From Streptomyces sp. NBC_00569 (GTDB lineage: Bacteria > Actinomycetota > Actinomycetes > Streptomycetales > Streptomycetaceae), in contig NZ_CP107783.1 of NCBI RefSeq assembly GCF_036345255.1, positions 2,728,001-2,792,000 on the forward strand: DNA of 64,000 nucleotides, given 5' to 3'. The notes beneath the pieces are model-generated. The model saw only the letters and a program-made list of their open reading frames with translations, did not search any database and was not told where the DNA came from. The first letter of the stretch is position 1; each line of letters opens with the position of its first letter. A program made the translations under genes and the position numbers. Positions 50,870-59,344 of this stretch are shown one piece after another.

Positions 50870-51870
50870 CGGGTCCCCCGCCTCGTGTACTCCTCGAGCT
50901 TGGCGGCCTGGTCCTTGGTGATGATCTGCGGACCGGTGAGTACCGGCTTCCCGCCGCCGAGGACGTCCGCGTTGTAGCGGTAGAGCCAGAGCAGGTCCAC
51001 GGCCTCGTAGCCCTGGAGGTAGGGCTGCTGGTCGACGGCGAAGCCGAGCGTGCCGTCCTTCAGGCCGGCGGCGACCTTCTCGTTGAGGTCGAAGGTGTCG
51101 ATCTCGGCCTTGCTGCCCGCGTCCTGCCTGGCCTTCACGGCGGTGGCGGCGAAGGGCGCGCCGAGCGTGACGACGGAGTCGATGGACTTGTCGGCCTGGA
51201 GCTTGGCGCCGATGGAGGACTGGACGTCGGGCATGTTGGTGCCCTCGACGTACAGGTTCTGCATCTGGCCCTTGAAGGTCTCCTTGGCACCGGCGCAGCG
51301 CTGCTCGTGGCCGACGTTGCCCTGCTCGTGCAGGACACACAGGGCCTTCTTGCGGCCGCGCTTGTTCAGCTCCTCGCCGACGGCCCGGCCCGCGATCGTC
51401 TCGTCCTGTCCGATGTGCGTGAGCGCGCCGAACTTCTCTGACTCCTCGGAGCCGGAGTTCACGGTGATCACGGGGATGCCGGCCTTCTCGGCGCGGGCGA
51501 CGGCGGCCTTCATGGCGTCGGGCTTGGCGAGCGTGACGATCAGGCCGTCGACCTTCTTGTCCACGGCCGCGTCGACGAGCTGGGCCTGCTGCTGCGCCTC
51601 GTCGCTGTGCGAGTACAGGAAGTTGATGTTGTCCTTGACGGCGGCCTGCTTGGCGCCGCTCTGGACGATGTCCCAGAAGGTGTCGCCGTCGCCCGAATGG
51701 GTCACCATCGCGACGGTCCAGCGCGGGGTGTTCACCGCGGCCTTGCCCTGGGCCGAGGCCGCCTTCCTGGCGTCCTCCGCCCGCTTGCCGCCGGTGCTGC
51801 TGCACCCCGCGAGGGTGAGACCGACTGCCCCTGCGAGGGCGATGCTCACCCAGCTCCGAAACCGTGCCAC
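50866..51870 (-). CDS. Sugar-binding lipoprotein 1 of the CUT2 cassette
   Basis: A 334-aa periplasmic-binding-type lipoprotein, starting with GTG. Signal and lipobox: VARFRSWVSIALAGAVGLTLAGCSS. The type I sugar-binding fold shows WTVAMVTHSGDGDTFWDIVQSGAKQAA, VDGLIVTLAKPDAMK, IPVITVNSGSEESEKFGALTHIGQDE, and the C-terminal GFAVDQQPYLQGYEAVDLLWLYRYN. It is closely similar along its whole length to the protein encoded just upstream (51987-52976). ATGA overlap couples it to the permease. Ligand unknown; the FrcB comparison suggests fructose, mannose or ribose. Confidence 0.92.
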   Translation of the reverse strand: MARFRSWVSIALAGAVGLTLAGCSSTGGKRAEDARKAASAQGKAAVNTPRWTVAMVTHSGDGDTFWDIVQSGAKQAAVKDNINFLYSHSDEAQQQAQLVDAAVDKKVDGLIVTLAKPDAMKAAVARAEKAGIPVITVNSGSEESEKFGALTHIGQDETIAGRAVGEELNKRGRKKALCVLHEQGNVGHEQRCAGAKETFKGQMQNLYVEGTNMPDVQSSIGAKLQADKSIDSVVTLGAPFAATAVKARQDAGSKAEIDTFDLNEKVAAGLKDGTLGFAVDQQPYLQGYEAVDLLWLYRYNADVLGGGKPVLTGPQIITKDQAAKLEEYTRRGTR

Positions 51871-51986
51871 GAGGCCGTGCCCTTCTTCTTCTGGTGCCTG
51901 GATCTGCGGGGCCGGCGGACCTGCCCCGGGGGCTCGACGACCGGCCCCAAACGTCCAAGTATCAGGCACCGGGATCACGCGTCCGT

Positions 51987-52976
51987 TCACCGGGTACCGC
52001 GCGCGGTGTACTTCTCGAGCTTCGGCACGTCCTTCTCGGTGACGATCGCCGGGCCTGTCAGGACGGGCTTTCCGCCGCCGATGACGTTGGCGTTGGTCCT
52101 GTAGAGCCACAGTTCGTCGACGGCGAGATAGCCCTGGAGGTAGGGCTGCTGGTCGACGGCGAAGCCGACGTCCTTGGCCTTGAGGCTCTTGACCACGGCC
52201 GCGTTCAGGTCGAAGGTGTCGACCTCCGCCTCGCTGCCCGCGTCCTGCTTCGCCTTGACGGCGACGGCCGCGACGGGGGCGCCGAGCGCGACGACCGCGT
52301 CGATGTCCTTGGCCGCCTGGAGCTTGGCCTCGACGGACGACTGGGACGAGGGGGCGTCGGTGCCGTCGACGTTGAGGTTCTCGACGGTGCCCCTGAAGGT
52401 CTTCTTGACTCCGGCGCAGCGCTGCTCCAGGGAGACGTTGCCCTGTTCGTGGATGACGCAGAGCACCTTCTTGCGGCCGCGCTCGTTGAGTTCGCTGCCG
52501 ACGGCCTCGCCGGCCACGGACTCGTCCTGCCCGATGTGGGTGAGCGCGCCGAACCGCTGCGAGAACTCGCCGCCCGAGTTGATCGTGACGACCGGGATCC
52601 CGGCGTCCTTCGCCTTGGCGAGTACAGCCTTCATGGCCTCGGGCTTGGCGAGGGTGACGACGATCCCGTCGACCTTCTTGTCGATCGCGGACTGGACCAG
52701 CTCGGCCTGCCCCTTGGCCTCTTTGTCGTTCGAGTAGAGGAACTGGACGTTGTCCTTGGCCGCGGCCTGCTTGGCGCCGCTCTGGACGATGTCCCAGAAG
52801 GTGTCGCCCTCGCCGGAGTGGGTGACCATCGCGATCTTCAGGCGGGGCGTGCCGGCCGGCTTGCCGCCCGTGGAGCCGTCGGCCTTGTCCTCGGAGGTCT
52901 TGCCTCCGGAGCTGCTGCATCCGGCCGCGAGTGCGACGACCGCCATGAGGGTTGCTGCCGTGCGGGCTGTGCGCAT
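51987..52976 (-). CDS. Sugar-binding lipoprotein 2, tandem paralogue
   Basis: A 329-aa lipoprotein (MRTARTAATLMAVVALAAGCSSS) and the first gene of the cassette. It aligns end to end with the protein at 50866-51870 (LKIAMVTHSGEGDTFWDIVQSGAKQAA, VDGIVVTLAKPEAMK, VVTINSGGEFSQRFGALTHIGQDE, GFAVDQQPYLQGYLAVDELWLYRTN). The duplicate has diverged mainly at GSEESEK versus GGEFSQR and in the mid-region NLYVEGTNMPDVQSS versus NLNVDGTDAPSSQSS, near the expected sugar site. The two copies may bind different sugars for one permease. A promoter with an adjacent ATGAC/GTCAT repeat lies upstream. Confidence 0.92.
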   Translation of the reverse strand: MRTARTAATLMAVVALAAGCSSSGGKTSEDKADGSTGGKPAGTPRLKIAMVTHSGEGDTFWDIVQSGAKQAAAKDNVQFLYSNDKEAKGQAELVQSAIDKKVDGIVVTLAKPEAMKAVLAKAKDAGIPVVTINSGGEFSQRFGALTHIGQDESVAGEAVGSELNERGRKKVLCVIHEQGNVSLEQRCAGVKKTFRGTVENLNVDGTDAPSSQSSVEAKLQAAKDIDAVVALGAPVAAVAVKAKQDAGSEAEVDTFDLNAAVVKSLKAKDVGFAVDQQPYLQGYLAVDELWLYRTNANVIGGGKPVLTGPAIVTEKDVPKLEKYTARGTR

Positions 52977-53019
52977 GGTGTGCCACCTCTCTCCTCGCCG
53001 CCCGTGTGCGGCTGGAGGA

Positions 53020-53061
53020 GTTCTAGCGGTGGGCACCCGGCACCGTCAATGACTTTGTCAT
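53020..53061 (-). promoter_or_regulatory. Promoter and inverted repeat of the sugar import cassette
   Basis: On the minus strand TTGACG (53049-53044) and TAGAAC (53025-53020) are 18 bases apart. Just upstream is the inverted repeat ATGAC-TTT-GTCAT (53049-53061), touching the -35 box. It could be the site of an activator or repressor of the cassette. Confidence 0.55.
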
Positions 53062-53126
53062 AACATTCTTACGGCTGGTCTTCGGCGTCGAGTTCGCGCC
53101 ACGCCCACGGCGCTTCCACGACGCTT

Positions 53127-53891
53127 CTACGGCCGTACGAGGAGCTGGAACTCGAAGGAGTAGCGGGACGCCCGGTACGTGTGCGACCCGAACTCGACGG
53201 GTCTGCCGGTGTCGTCGAACGTGGTCCGCTGCATCGTCAGGAGCGGGGCGCCCGCGGGCTCGGCGAGCCGCTCGCCCTCCTCGACCGTGGCGGCGCGCGC
53301 GCCGACGGACTGGCGGGCGCTGTGCAGGGTTATCCCGGCGGCGCGCATCAGCCGGTAGAGCCCCGTCGCCTCCAGCCGCTCCGTGTCGAGCGGGAGCAGC
53401 CCGGTGGGCAGGTGGTTGCAGAGGTACGCGACCGGGTCACCGTGGGTCAGCCGCAGCCGCTCGACCCGGTGCACCTCGTCGCCCTCCCCCACTCCGAGCG
53501 CGGCCGCGACCTCGGCGGACGCCGGCACGAGCGTGTTGGCCAGGACGCGCGTCTCGGGCTTCTGGCCCGCCGCCTCCAGGTCGTCGTAGAGGCTGCTCAG
53601 CTCCAGGGGGCGCTTGACCTGGCTGTGGACGACCTGGGTGCCGACGCCACGCCGGCGGACGAGGAGACCCTTGTCGACGAGGGACTGGATGGCCTGGCGC
53701 ACGGTGGGCCGGGACAGACCGAGCCGGCCCGCGAGCTCGATCTCGTTGCCGAGCAGGCTGCCGGGGGTCAGGGAGCCGCGCTCGATCGCCGCCTCCAGCT
53801 GCTGCGAGAGCTGGAAATAGAGCGGGACCGGACTGCTGCGGTCCACGCTGAGCTGGAGCGACACGGTCGGGTCGACTACTGGTTTGGCCAC
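53127..53891 (-). CDS. GntR-family (HutC subfamily) regulator
   Basis: A 254-aa repressor. The winged helix is VPLYFQLSQQLEAAIERGSLTPGSLLGNEIELAGRLGLSRPTVRQAIQSLVDKGLLVRRRGVGTQVV. The C-terminal UTRA ligand-binding domain runs from SSLYDDLEAAGQKPETRVL to SHTYRASRYSFEFQLLVRP. HutC-type regulators with UTRA domains sense sugars or amino acids. It starts with GTG and is divergent from the dehydrogenase gene, with a TTGTCCGGACAA palindrome between them. Neighbouring sugar genes are the likely targets. Confidence 0.93.
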   Translation of the reverse strand: MAKPVVDPTVSLQLSVDRSSPVPLYFQLSQQLEAAIERGSLTPGSLLGNEIELAGRLGLSRPTVRQAIQSLVDKGLLVRRRGVGTQVVHSQVKRPLELSSLYDDLEAAGQKPETRVLANTLVPASAEVAAALGVGEGDEVHRVERLRLTHGDPVAYLCNHLPTGLLPLDTERLEATGLYRLMRAAGITLHSARQSVGARAATVEEGERLAEPAGAPLLTMQRTTFDDTGRPVEFGSHTYRASRYSFEFQLLVRP

Positions 53892-53940
53892 GGGCCGAGC
53901 GTAGTCGCAAGGAATGTTGACGGGAAGTCGTGAAGTTCGG

Positions 53941-53952
53941 TTGTCCGGACAA
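53941..53952. promoter_or_regulatory. GntR/HutC-type operator palindrome
   Basis: TTGTCCGGACAA is a perfect 12-bp palindrome between the divergent regulator (start 53891) and dehydrogenase (start 53992) genes. The GTC...GAC core fits HutC-subfamily operators such as those built on GTCTAGAC. Binding by the adjacent regulator is inferred. Confidence 0.6.
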
Positions 53953-53991
53953 ACCGTTGACAGCGGGTTCCCCGGGCGGCACCTTGACTGC

Positions 53992-54996
53992 ATGCGCATC
54001 GGACTTATCGGGACGGGCCGTATCGGCACCTTCCACGCAGCAGTTCTGGAGCGGTACCGCGAGGTCGGCTCGCTCGTCGTCACGGACGCGGACCCGGAGC
54101 GCGCCGTCGCGCTCGCGGACCGGATCGGCGCGACGGCGGCGCCCACGGTGGACGAGATCTTCTCGTGGGGCGTGGACGCGGTGGTCATCACGGCGGCGAC
54201 GTCCGCGCACGGCGAGCTGATCGGGCGGGCGGCGCGGGCCGGGCTCCCGGTGTTCTGCGAGAAGCCCATCGCCCTCGACCTGCCGGGCACACTGACCGCG
54301 CTCGCCGAGGTCGAGCGGGCCGGGACGGTGCTCCAGCTGGGCTTCCAGCGCCGCTTCGACGCGGGGTACACCGCGGCGCGCGAGGCGGTTCGCTCGGGCC
54401 GCCTCGGCCGGCTGCACACCGTACGGGCCATGACGAGCGACCCGGCGCCCCCGCCGGCCGCGTATCTGCCGCTGTCCGGCGGCCTCTACCGGGACTGCCT
54501 GGTCCACGACTTCGACATCCTGCGCTGGGTGACCGGCCGCGAGGTGACGGAGGTGTACGCGACCGGGTCCGACGCCGGACCCGCGATGTTCCGCGAGGCC
54601 GGGGACGTCGACACGGCGGCCGCCGTCCTCACACTGGACGACGGCGCGCTGGTCACGGCGACGGCGACACGTTGCAACGGCGCGGGCTACGACGTACGCA
54701 TGGAACTCTCCGGCGAGCTGGACACCGTCGTCGTCGGCCTCGACGACCGCACGCCCGTCGCCTCCACCGAGCCCAAGGGCCCGCCCGCCGCGTCCAAGCC
54801 CTGGCCCGGCTTCCTGGAGCGCTTCGCCCCCGCGTACGAGGCGGAGCTCGTCGCGTTCGTCGACGTGGTGCGCGGCGAACGCGAGAACCCGTGCGACGGC
54901 CGCGAGGCGCTGCACGCCCTGCGGATCGCGGAGGCCTGCGAACTGTCCCGCCGGGAACGGCGGTTGGTCCGGATGGAGGAGATCCCCGGGGGCTGA
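53992..54996 (+). CDS. Gfo/Idh/MocA-family dehydrogenase (inositol 2-dehydrogenase-like)
   Basis: A 334-aa NAD(P)-dependent sugar or inositol dehydrogenase. Rossmann motif MRIGLIGTGRIGTFHAAVL; active-site lysine in GLPVFCEKPIALDLPGT (E-K-P); substrate-side motifs LQLGFQRRFDAGYTAA and GGLYRDCLVHDFDILRWVTGREV, with the Asp-x-x-x-His pair (HDFD). The pattern is that of IolG-like myo-inositol dehydrogenases, but the substrate could be another polyol or sugar. It is divergent from the GntR gene and probably works with the sugar import cassette. Confidence 0.9.
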   Translation: MRIGLIGTGRIGTFHAAVLERYREVGSLVVTDADPERAVALADRIGATAAPTVDEIFSWGVDAVVITAATSAHGELIGRAARAGLPVFCEKPIALDLPGTLTALAEVERAGTVLQLGFQRRFDAGYTAAREAVRSGRLGRLHTVRAMTSDPAPPPAAYLPLSGGLYRDCLVHDFDILRWVTGREVTEVYATGSDAGPAMFREAGDVDTAAAVLTLDDGALVTATATRCNGAGYDVRMELSGELDTVVVGLDDRTPVASTEPKGPPAASKPWPGFLERFAPAYEAELVAFVDVVRGERENPCDGREALHALRIAEACELSRRERRLVRMEEIPGG

Positions 54997-55021
54997 TCCC
55001 CGAGCCCCCGCCGAGCCCGGC

Positions 55022-56317
55022 TCAGGCCTCCCCGCGCGCCGTCGCGATCAGCCGGTCGAGGACCGCGGGGTCCGCCTTCACGCCGTCGTGGGCGTGCGCG
55101 TCCGAGACCCAGGCGCGCAGCCCCCGTACGAGCTTCGCCGTCTCCAGGGAGTGCTCGCGGTCGACGAACATGTCGTCCTGGTAGACGGCCGCGGCGACCG
55201 GCACCTCGTTCGCGGCGAGCCGGTCGAGGTCGTAGAGGGCGGGCCAGTCCGTGCGGCGGGCGAGGCGCTCGGCCGTGTCCTTGAGGGGGACGAGAGCCGG
55301 GTCCTCGTCGAACTGCCAGGGGTAGATCATCTCGCCGGTGAAGCGGAGGAGGGCTGTGGCGGTACCGGTCCTGGCGGTGCCGGGGGCGTCGAACTGCGGG
55401 AACTCGTCGCGGATCCGGTGGGCCGACCAGTCGGTGGCGCGGCCGCCCTGGGCGTAGATCGGCTCGTGCAGGACGGCGTAGAGGGGGCGCGGGGCGAAGG
55501 AGACCGTGGCGTCGACGCCGCGCAGGAACGGGTCGGACAGGGCGGGCCCGCGGGCACCGTCGACGAACGCGGTCTCCAGGAGGTAGTGGAGTGCGTCGAA
55601 GCCGGCCGAGGTGCCGAAGTTGATGCCCATGGTCTGGAAGCGGCGCACGGTCAGGCGCTCCCCGCCGGGGAGCCGGACGTCGTGGTCCGCCAGATGCGCG
55701 GCAACCGCGCCGGCGAGCCGCAGGTCACCCGGATAGCGGGCGAAGTAGCGGTCGTTGTGCGCGAGGGTGCGGCGGTACGCGGCACGGTAGACGTCGTCCG
55801 CGTGACCGGTGAGCGTGGGCAGGCCCCCGGTGATGAACACCTGGCCCAGGCCCTCGGGCGCCAGGCTCAGATAGGTCAGGGCGCAGAACCCGCCGAAGCT
55901 CTGGCCGAGGACGGTCCAGGGGCGGTCGCCCTGGAGGTGGCGGCGCAGGAGTTCGGCGTCGCGCACGATCGAGTCGGCACGGAAGTGGGCGAGGTGGGCG
56001 GCCGGGTCCTCGACGGCGGCGAGCGTGGTGCGGTCGGCCGGTGCGGAGCGGCCCGTGCCGCGCTGGTCGAGCAGGACGACCCGGTAGTCCTCGAGGGCGC
56101 GGCGCAGCCAGGCGCCGGCCGCGTTGGGCCGCTCCGCGCGGCCCCCGGGTCCGCCCTGGAGCCACAGGAGCCGGGGCAGGTCGCGGTGTTCGTGCTCCTC
56201 GGCGACGACCTCGCGGGCGAACAGGGAGATCGCCGGGCCGTCGGGGCGCGCGTGGTCGAGCGGTACGTCGAGGGTGTGGTCGTGGCAGACGAGACCGCTG
56301 TGGCGGTAGGTGGTCAT
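55022..56317 (-). CDS. Proline iminopeptidase-type alpha/beta hydrolase
   Basis: A 431-aa cytoplasmic serine peptidase of family S33. LWLQGGPGG is the oxyanion motif, VVLLDQRGTGRSAP follows, and the nucleophile elbow is WTVLGQSFGGFCALTYLS with serine intact. The helical cap lies between GLPTLTGHADDVYRAAYRR and FQTMGINFG, typical of proline iminopeptidases; the acid and histidine are in the C-terminal part (YQDDMFVDREHSLETAK). It is the last gene of a minus-strand cluster with a metallopeptidase-like gene, an OPT peptide transporter and an IclR regulator, so it likely trims imported peptides. Confidence 0.9.
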   Translation of the reverse strand: MTTYRHSGLVCHDHTLDVPLDHARPDGPAISLFAREVVAEEHEHRDLPRLLWLQGGPGGRAERPNAAGAWLRRALEDYRVVLLDQRGTGRSAPADRTTLAAVEDPAAHLAHFRADSIVRDAELLRRHLQGDRPWTVLGQSFGGFCALTYLSLAPEGLGQVFITGGLPTLTGHADDVYRAAYRRTLAHNDRYFARYPGDLRLAGAVAAHLADHDVRLPGGERLTVRRFQTMGINFGTSAGFDALHYLLETAFVDGARGPALSDPFLRGVDATVSFAPRPLYAVLHEPIYAQGGRATDWSAHRIRDEFPQFDAPGTARTGTATALLRFTGEMIYPWQFDEDPALVPLKDTAERLARRTDWPALYDLDRLAANEVPVAAAVYQDDMFVDREHSLETAKLVRGLRAWVSDAHAHDGVKADPAVLDRLIATARGEA

Positions 56318-56382
56318 GGCTGGCTCCAGGAGGTCGTACGGAGGCGGGGCGCCCCTCGCGAGGGGCGACCCGGTAGGGTCGG

Positions 56383-57447
56383 TCAGTAGCCCTCGACGCC
56401 CAACTCCTGGCAGATCCTGACCAGTTCGGGGTGCACGTACACGCCGTCGCGCTCGATGCACTCGCCGTCGAGATAGATCGACGGGCCGAGGACCGAGCCG
56501 TCGGTGTGGGCGGCGGACACCCAGGGCTCGCCGCCGATCCAGGCGCCCTTGGTGCCGATGCCGAGCTCGACGCAGCCGAAGACGCGCTCGTCCTCGACGA
56601 TGCGGCCGGTCGGCGCGAGCACGCCCGGGTTGAAGCCGAGCGACCAGTGGGCGATGCGGTACATGTTCGGGTCGTCCCAGGACTCCATCCAGCGGCGGAA
56701 GACGTCCGCGTCCTGGCCGCCCTCGATCTTGGTGACGACGCCCTTCTCGACGGTGCAGCGCACCGGGGAGCGCAGCAGGCCGAGCTGGTCCGGCGGCCAC
56801 AGCGCGCCGTCGAACACGAGGACGCCGTCCTGGGTCTCCTCCAGGGGGTTCCAGGAGATCTGCCCCGAGAGCATGACGGTCTCACCGGGCTTCTCGGCGG
56901 GCTTGCCGCGCAGGTTGATGGGCCGGTCCCCGTTGCGGCCGGTGATGTCGGTGCCGTTCGCGGAGGTGATGCGGACCTCGTCGGCCTGCTCCAGGAGGCG
57001 TACGAGGGCCTTGCCCAGGCGGATGACCCCGTCGAAGTCGGGGCGTCCCACGGTCGCCACGAGCATGTGGACGTCCATGGCCGTGAGGTTGGTGTAGCGG
57101 CAGCCGTTCGCCATCGCCGTACGGAAGGCGTCCGAGTGCATGACGTAGGAGACCGCGAACTCGATCCACACGTCGGCGTCCGCGATGGCACCGGCGACCG
57201 GGCGCGGCGGCTCCATGGAGGAGCTGGGCATCGTCTCGTACCAGACGACGACGGGGTGGGCGCCCGCCGCGGCGACGGCCTGCGCGGTCGCGTCGACGAC
57301 ACGGCGGTCGCTGCTGGTGTCGCCCGTCAGGACGACGTGCTCGCCTGGCTTGACCAGCATGACCTGCTCGACCAGCTTGCGGGCGGCGAGGGCGAGTTCG
57401 AAGCTCAGGTACTCGCCGCGGGGTTCGAGGCGGCTGAACATCTCCAT
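56383..57447 (-). CDS. M29-like metallohydrolase (aminopeptidase / NicX-type)
   Basis: A 354-aa protein of the thermophilic aminopeptidase M29 fold. Visible blocks are KPGEHVVLTGDTSSDRRVVDATAQAVAAAGAHPVVVWYETMP, DADVWIEFAVSYVMHSDAFRTAM, ITGRNGDRPINLRGKPAEKPG, EDERVFGCVELGIGTKGAWIGGEPWVSAAHTDGSVLGPSIYLDGECIERDGVYVHPE; the last contains candidate metal ligands Glu, His and Asp. The same fold includes the ring-cleaving 2,5-dihydroxypyridine dioxygenase NicX, and some features fit that branch. Because a peptide transporter and a prolyl peptidase flank it, an aminopeptidase role is preferred, but not proven. Confidence 0.75.
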   Translation of the reverse strand: MEMFSRLEPRGEYLSFELALAARKLVEQVMLVKPGEHVVLTGDTSSDRRVVDATAQAVAAAGAHPVVVWYETMPSSSMEPPRPVAGAIADADVWIEFAVSYVMHSDAFRTAMANGCRYTNLTAMDVHMLVATVGRPDFDGVIRLGKALVRLLEQADEVRITSANGTDITGRNGDRPINLRGKPAEKPGETVMLSGQISWNPLEETQDGVLVFDGALWPPDQLGLLRSPVRCTVEKGVVTKIEGGQDADVFRRWMESWDDPNMYRIAHWSLGFNPGVLAPTGRIVEDERVFGCVELGIGTKGAWIGGEPWVSAAHTDGSVLGPSIYLDGECIERDGVYVHPELVRICQELGVEGY

Positions 57448-57506
57448 GGGGGTACTTCTCCTTGCACGTGCGCTGCAGTGTGAACTGCGGTGGTGGGAAA
57501 GGGCGT

Positions 57507-59174
57507 TCAGCCGGCCTTGACGATCTGGGCCGAGTCGCCGAGTGAGCTGCCCGCGATGAGGCCGGCGCCGACGAGGTTGAGTTCCTCGTCCGCGCGGGGT
57601 CCGCGGACCCTGCGGTAGACGACGCGCACGGCGAGTGCGGCGAGGACCAGCCAGCAGGCGTTCGGGGTGAGGATCAGGAGGCCGGTCGCCAGCATCACGC
57701 CCATCTGCCGGCGGGGGCCGCCGAGCAGCTGGATCAGGGCTCCGGGAATCGCCCAGAGCAGCATGGTGCGCAGGACGCCCGGGTCACCGAGGCCGTGCTT
57801 CACGGTGTCCGCGTACACCTTGGCGACGGGCGGGATCAGGCCCTGGCGGAAGTACGACTGCCACAGGACGGCGACCACGACGAGGGCGGCGGCGAAGCCG
57901 ATGAGCGCGGCGCGGAACTGCTCGCGGCGGCCCTCGCGCTCGTAGGGGTCCCAGGGGCTGTGGTCACGGCGCAGGAGCCAGCCGGCCTTGAGGTCGTAGC
58001 CCATGTCGGCGAAGGCGGGGCCGGTGGCGGACACGTAGCCGACGAGGAGGGCGAGCGGCACGGAGGGTATGCCGATGAGCAGGCCGAAGACGAGAAAGAT
58101 CAGGGTGACGGCGAAGGACGGGAACCAGCCCGACTGCATCGCGGCGAGCCCGACGATCAGCTCGTGCACGAGGGCGGCGAACGCGGCGAACAGGACCCAG
58201 CCGACGAGGCCGAGGGGGCTCATGTCGCCGATCAGTCCGCCCGCGACGGCGAGGACGACGGCTCCGCCGGTGAACAGGGCGTAGCCCCGCAGGAGGGTGC
58301 GGCGCAGCGTGCGCTCGTCGACGGTGAAGGCGGTCGTGGGGTCCGCGGCGGGGCCGGCGGGTGCCTGGGGCTCGGCGCGGGCGGTCGTCCGCGAGGGGCG
58401 GCGTTGCACGAGCAGCCGGACCGCCTGGCCGAGGGCGACGACGCCCGCCCCGACCATCACGCCGTGCGGTACGTAGCCCGCGCCGAGGTCCGTGTGGAAC
58501 AGGTCCGGGCTGAACTCCCGCAGTCCCAGGCCGACGCCGAACATCAGCAGGGCCCAGACGTTGCCGAGGAAGGCGACACCGGCGGCGGACAGGGGCATGC
58601 TCAGGAGGGTGCCGCCGAGCCCCACGAGGGTGCCCGCGCCCAGGACGAGGGCGCGCTTGCCGCCCTTGTCGCCGGCCTTGATGGTCTCGGCCGCGGCGGT
58701 GCCGGGCGGCCAGGCCGCGTCGGCGGGCAGGAGCCGGGAGCCGAACGCGCGGTAGAGCACCCAGGTGTCGATGAGCAGGCCGATGAACGCGCCCGCCAGC
58801 ATCGGCCACACCAGGTCCTTGCGGCCGAAGACGTACGGCACGGCCACCGAGGTGAGCAGGGCGTTGGCGGAGGCGAAGGTGGCGGCGGAGATGGCGCTCT
58901 GGGCGAGGTTCTGCCGGTGCACCGAGCGCATCTTGCGCAGCCCGGCGACGGGGATGCGGCCGACCAGCATGGCGATGAGGGCGCCGACCACGGAGGTGTT
59001 GGCGGAGATGCCGAGCTTGGCGACGAGGTCGGCGCCGATGAGCGCGCCGACGACGGAGAGCGCGGCGAGCACGACGAGAACGACGGGTTCACGGACGCGG
59101 GGGTGTCCGGAGCCGGGGCTGTCCCCCGGGGGTGGTTCGGCGTTGACGGTGGTGACTGAGGTGTGGTGCGACAC
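57507..59174 (-). CDS. OPT-family oligopeptide transporter
   Basis: A 555-aa inner-membrane protein with about 14 hydrophobic segments and a long cytoplasmic loop (QRRPSRTTARAEPQAPAGPAADPT). Family features include SANTSVVGALIAMLVGRIPVAGLRKMRSVHRQNLAQSAISAATFASANALLTSVAVPYVF, AAWPPGTAAAETIKAGDKGG and VSATGPAFADMGYDLKAG. OPT/YSL transporters move oligopeptides or metal chelates with protons. It starts with GTG at 59174, just after the AAAGGGG site. The neighbours are peptidase genes, which favours peptide uptake. Confidence 0.88.
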   Translation of the reverse strand: MSHHTSVTTVNAEPPPGDSPGSGHPRVREPVVLVVLAALSVVGALIGADLVAKLGISANTSVVGALIAMLVGRIPVAGLRKMRSVHRQNLAQSAISAATFASANALLTSVAVPYVFGRKDLVWPMLAGAFIGLLIDTWVLYRAFGSRLLPADAAWPPGTAAAETIKAGDKGGKRALVLGAGTLVGLGGTLLSMPLSAAGVAFLGNVWALLMFGVGLGLREFSPDLFHTDLGAGYVPHGVMVGAGVVALGQAVRLLVQRRPSRTTARAEPQAPAGPAADPTTAFTVDERTLRRTLLRGYALFTGGAVVLAVAGGLIGDMSPLGLVGWVLFAAFAALVHELIVGLAAMQSGWFPSFAVTLIFLVFGLLIGIPSVPLALLVGYVSATGPAFADMGYDLKAGWLLRRDHSPWDPYEREGRREQFRAALIGFAAALVVVAVLWQSYFRQGLIPPVAKVYADTVKHGLGDPGVLRTMLLWAIPGALIQLLGGPRRQMGVMLATGLLILTPNACWLVLAALAVRVVYRRVRGPRADEELNLVGAGLIAGSSLGDSAQIVKAG

Positions 59175-59344
59175 GGGACACCCCTTTGCGGGCAGGCGGG
59201 ACCGGGCGGCGTGCGCGGGGCGGCGCACGGCGCGGGGACAGGTGAAGACAGGTATGGGGCTGATGCGGTGGGTGTGGCAGTTGCGATTCGGGGCCGGACC
59301 TGCCGGGAGCGCGGTCCGCGCCGGCCGGGAGCGGTGGGAGGGCG

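Noticed and set aside
51871..52986. N-terminal extension of sugar-binding protein 1 through the upstream paralogue
   Set aside because: The lipoprotein signal begins at the GTG at 51870; the extension is the wrong frame of the neighbouring gene.
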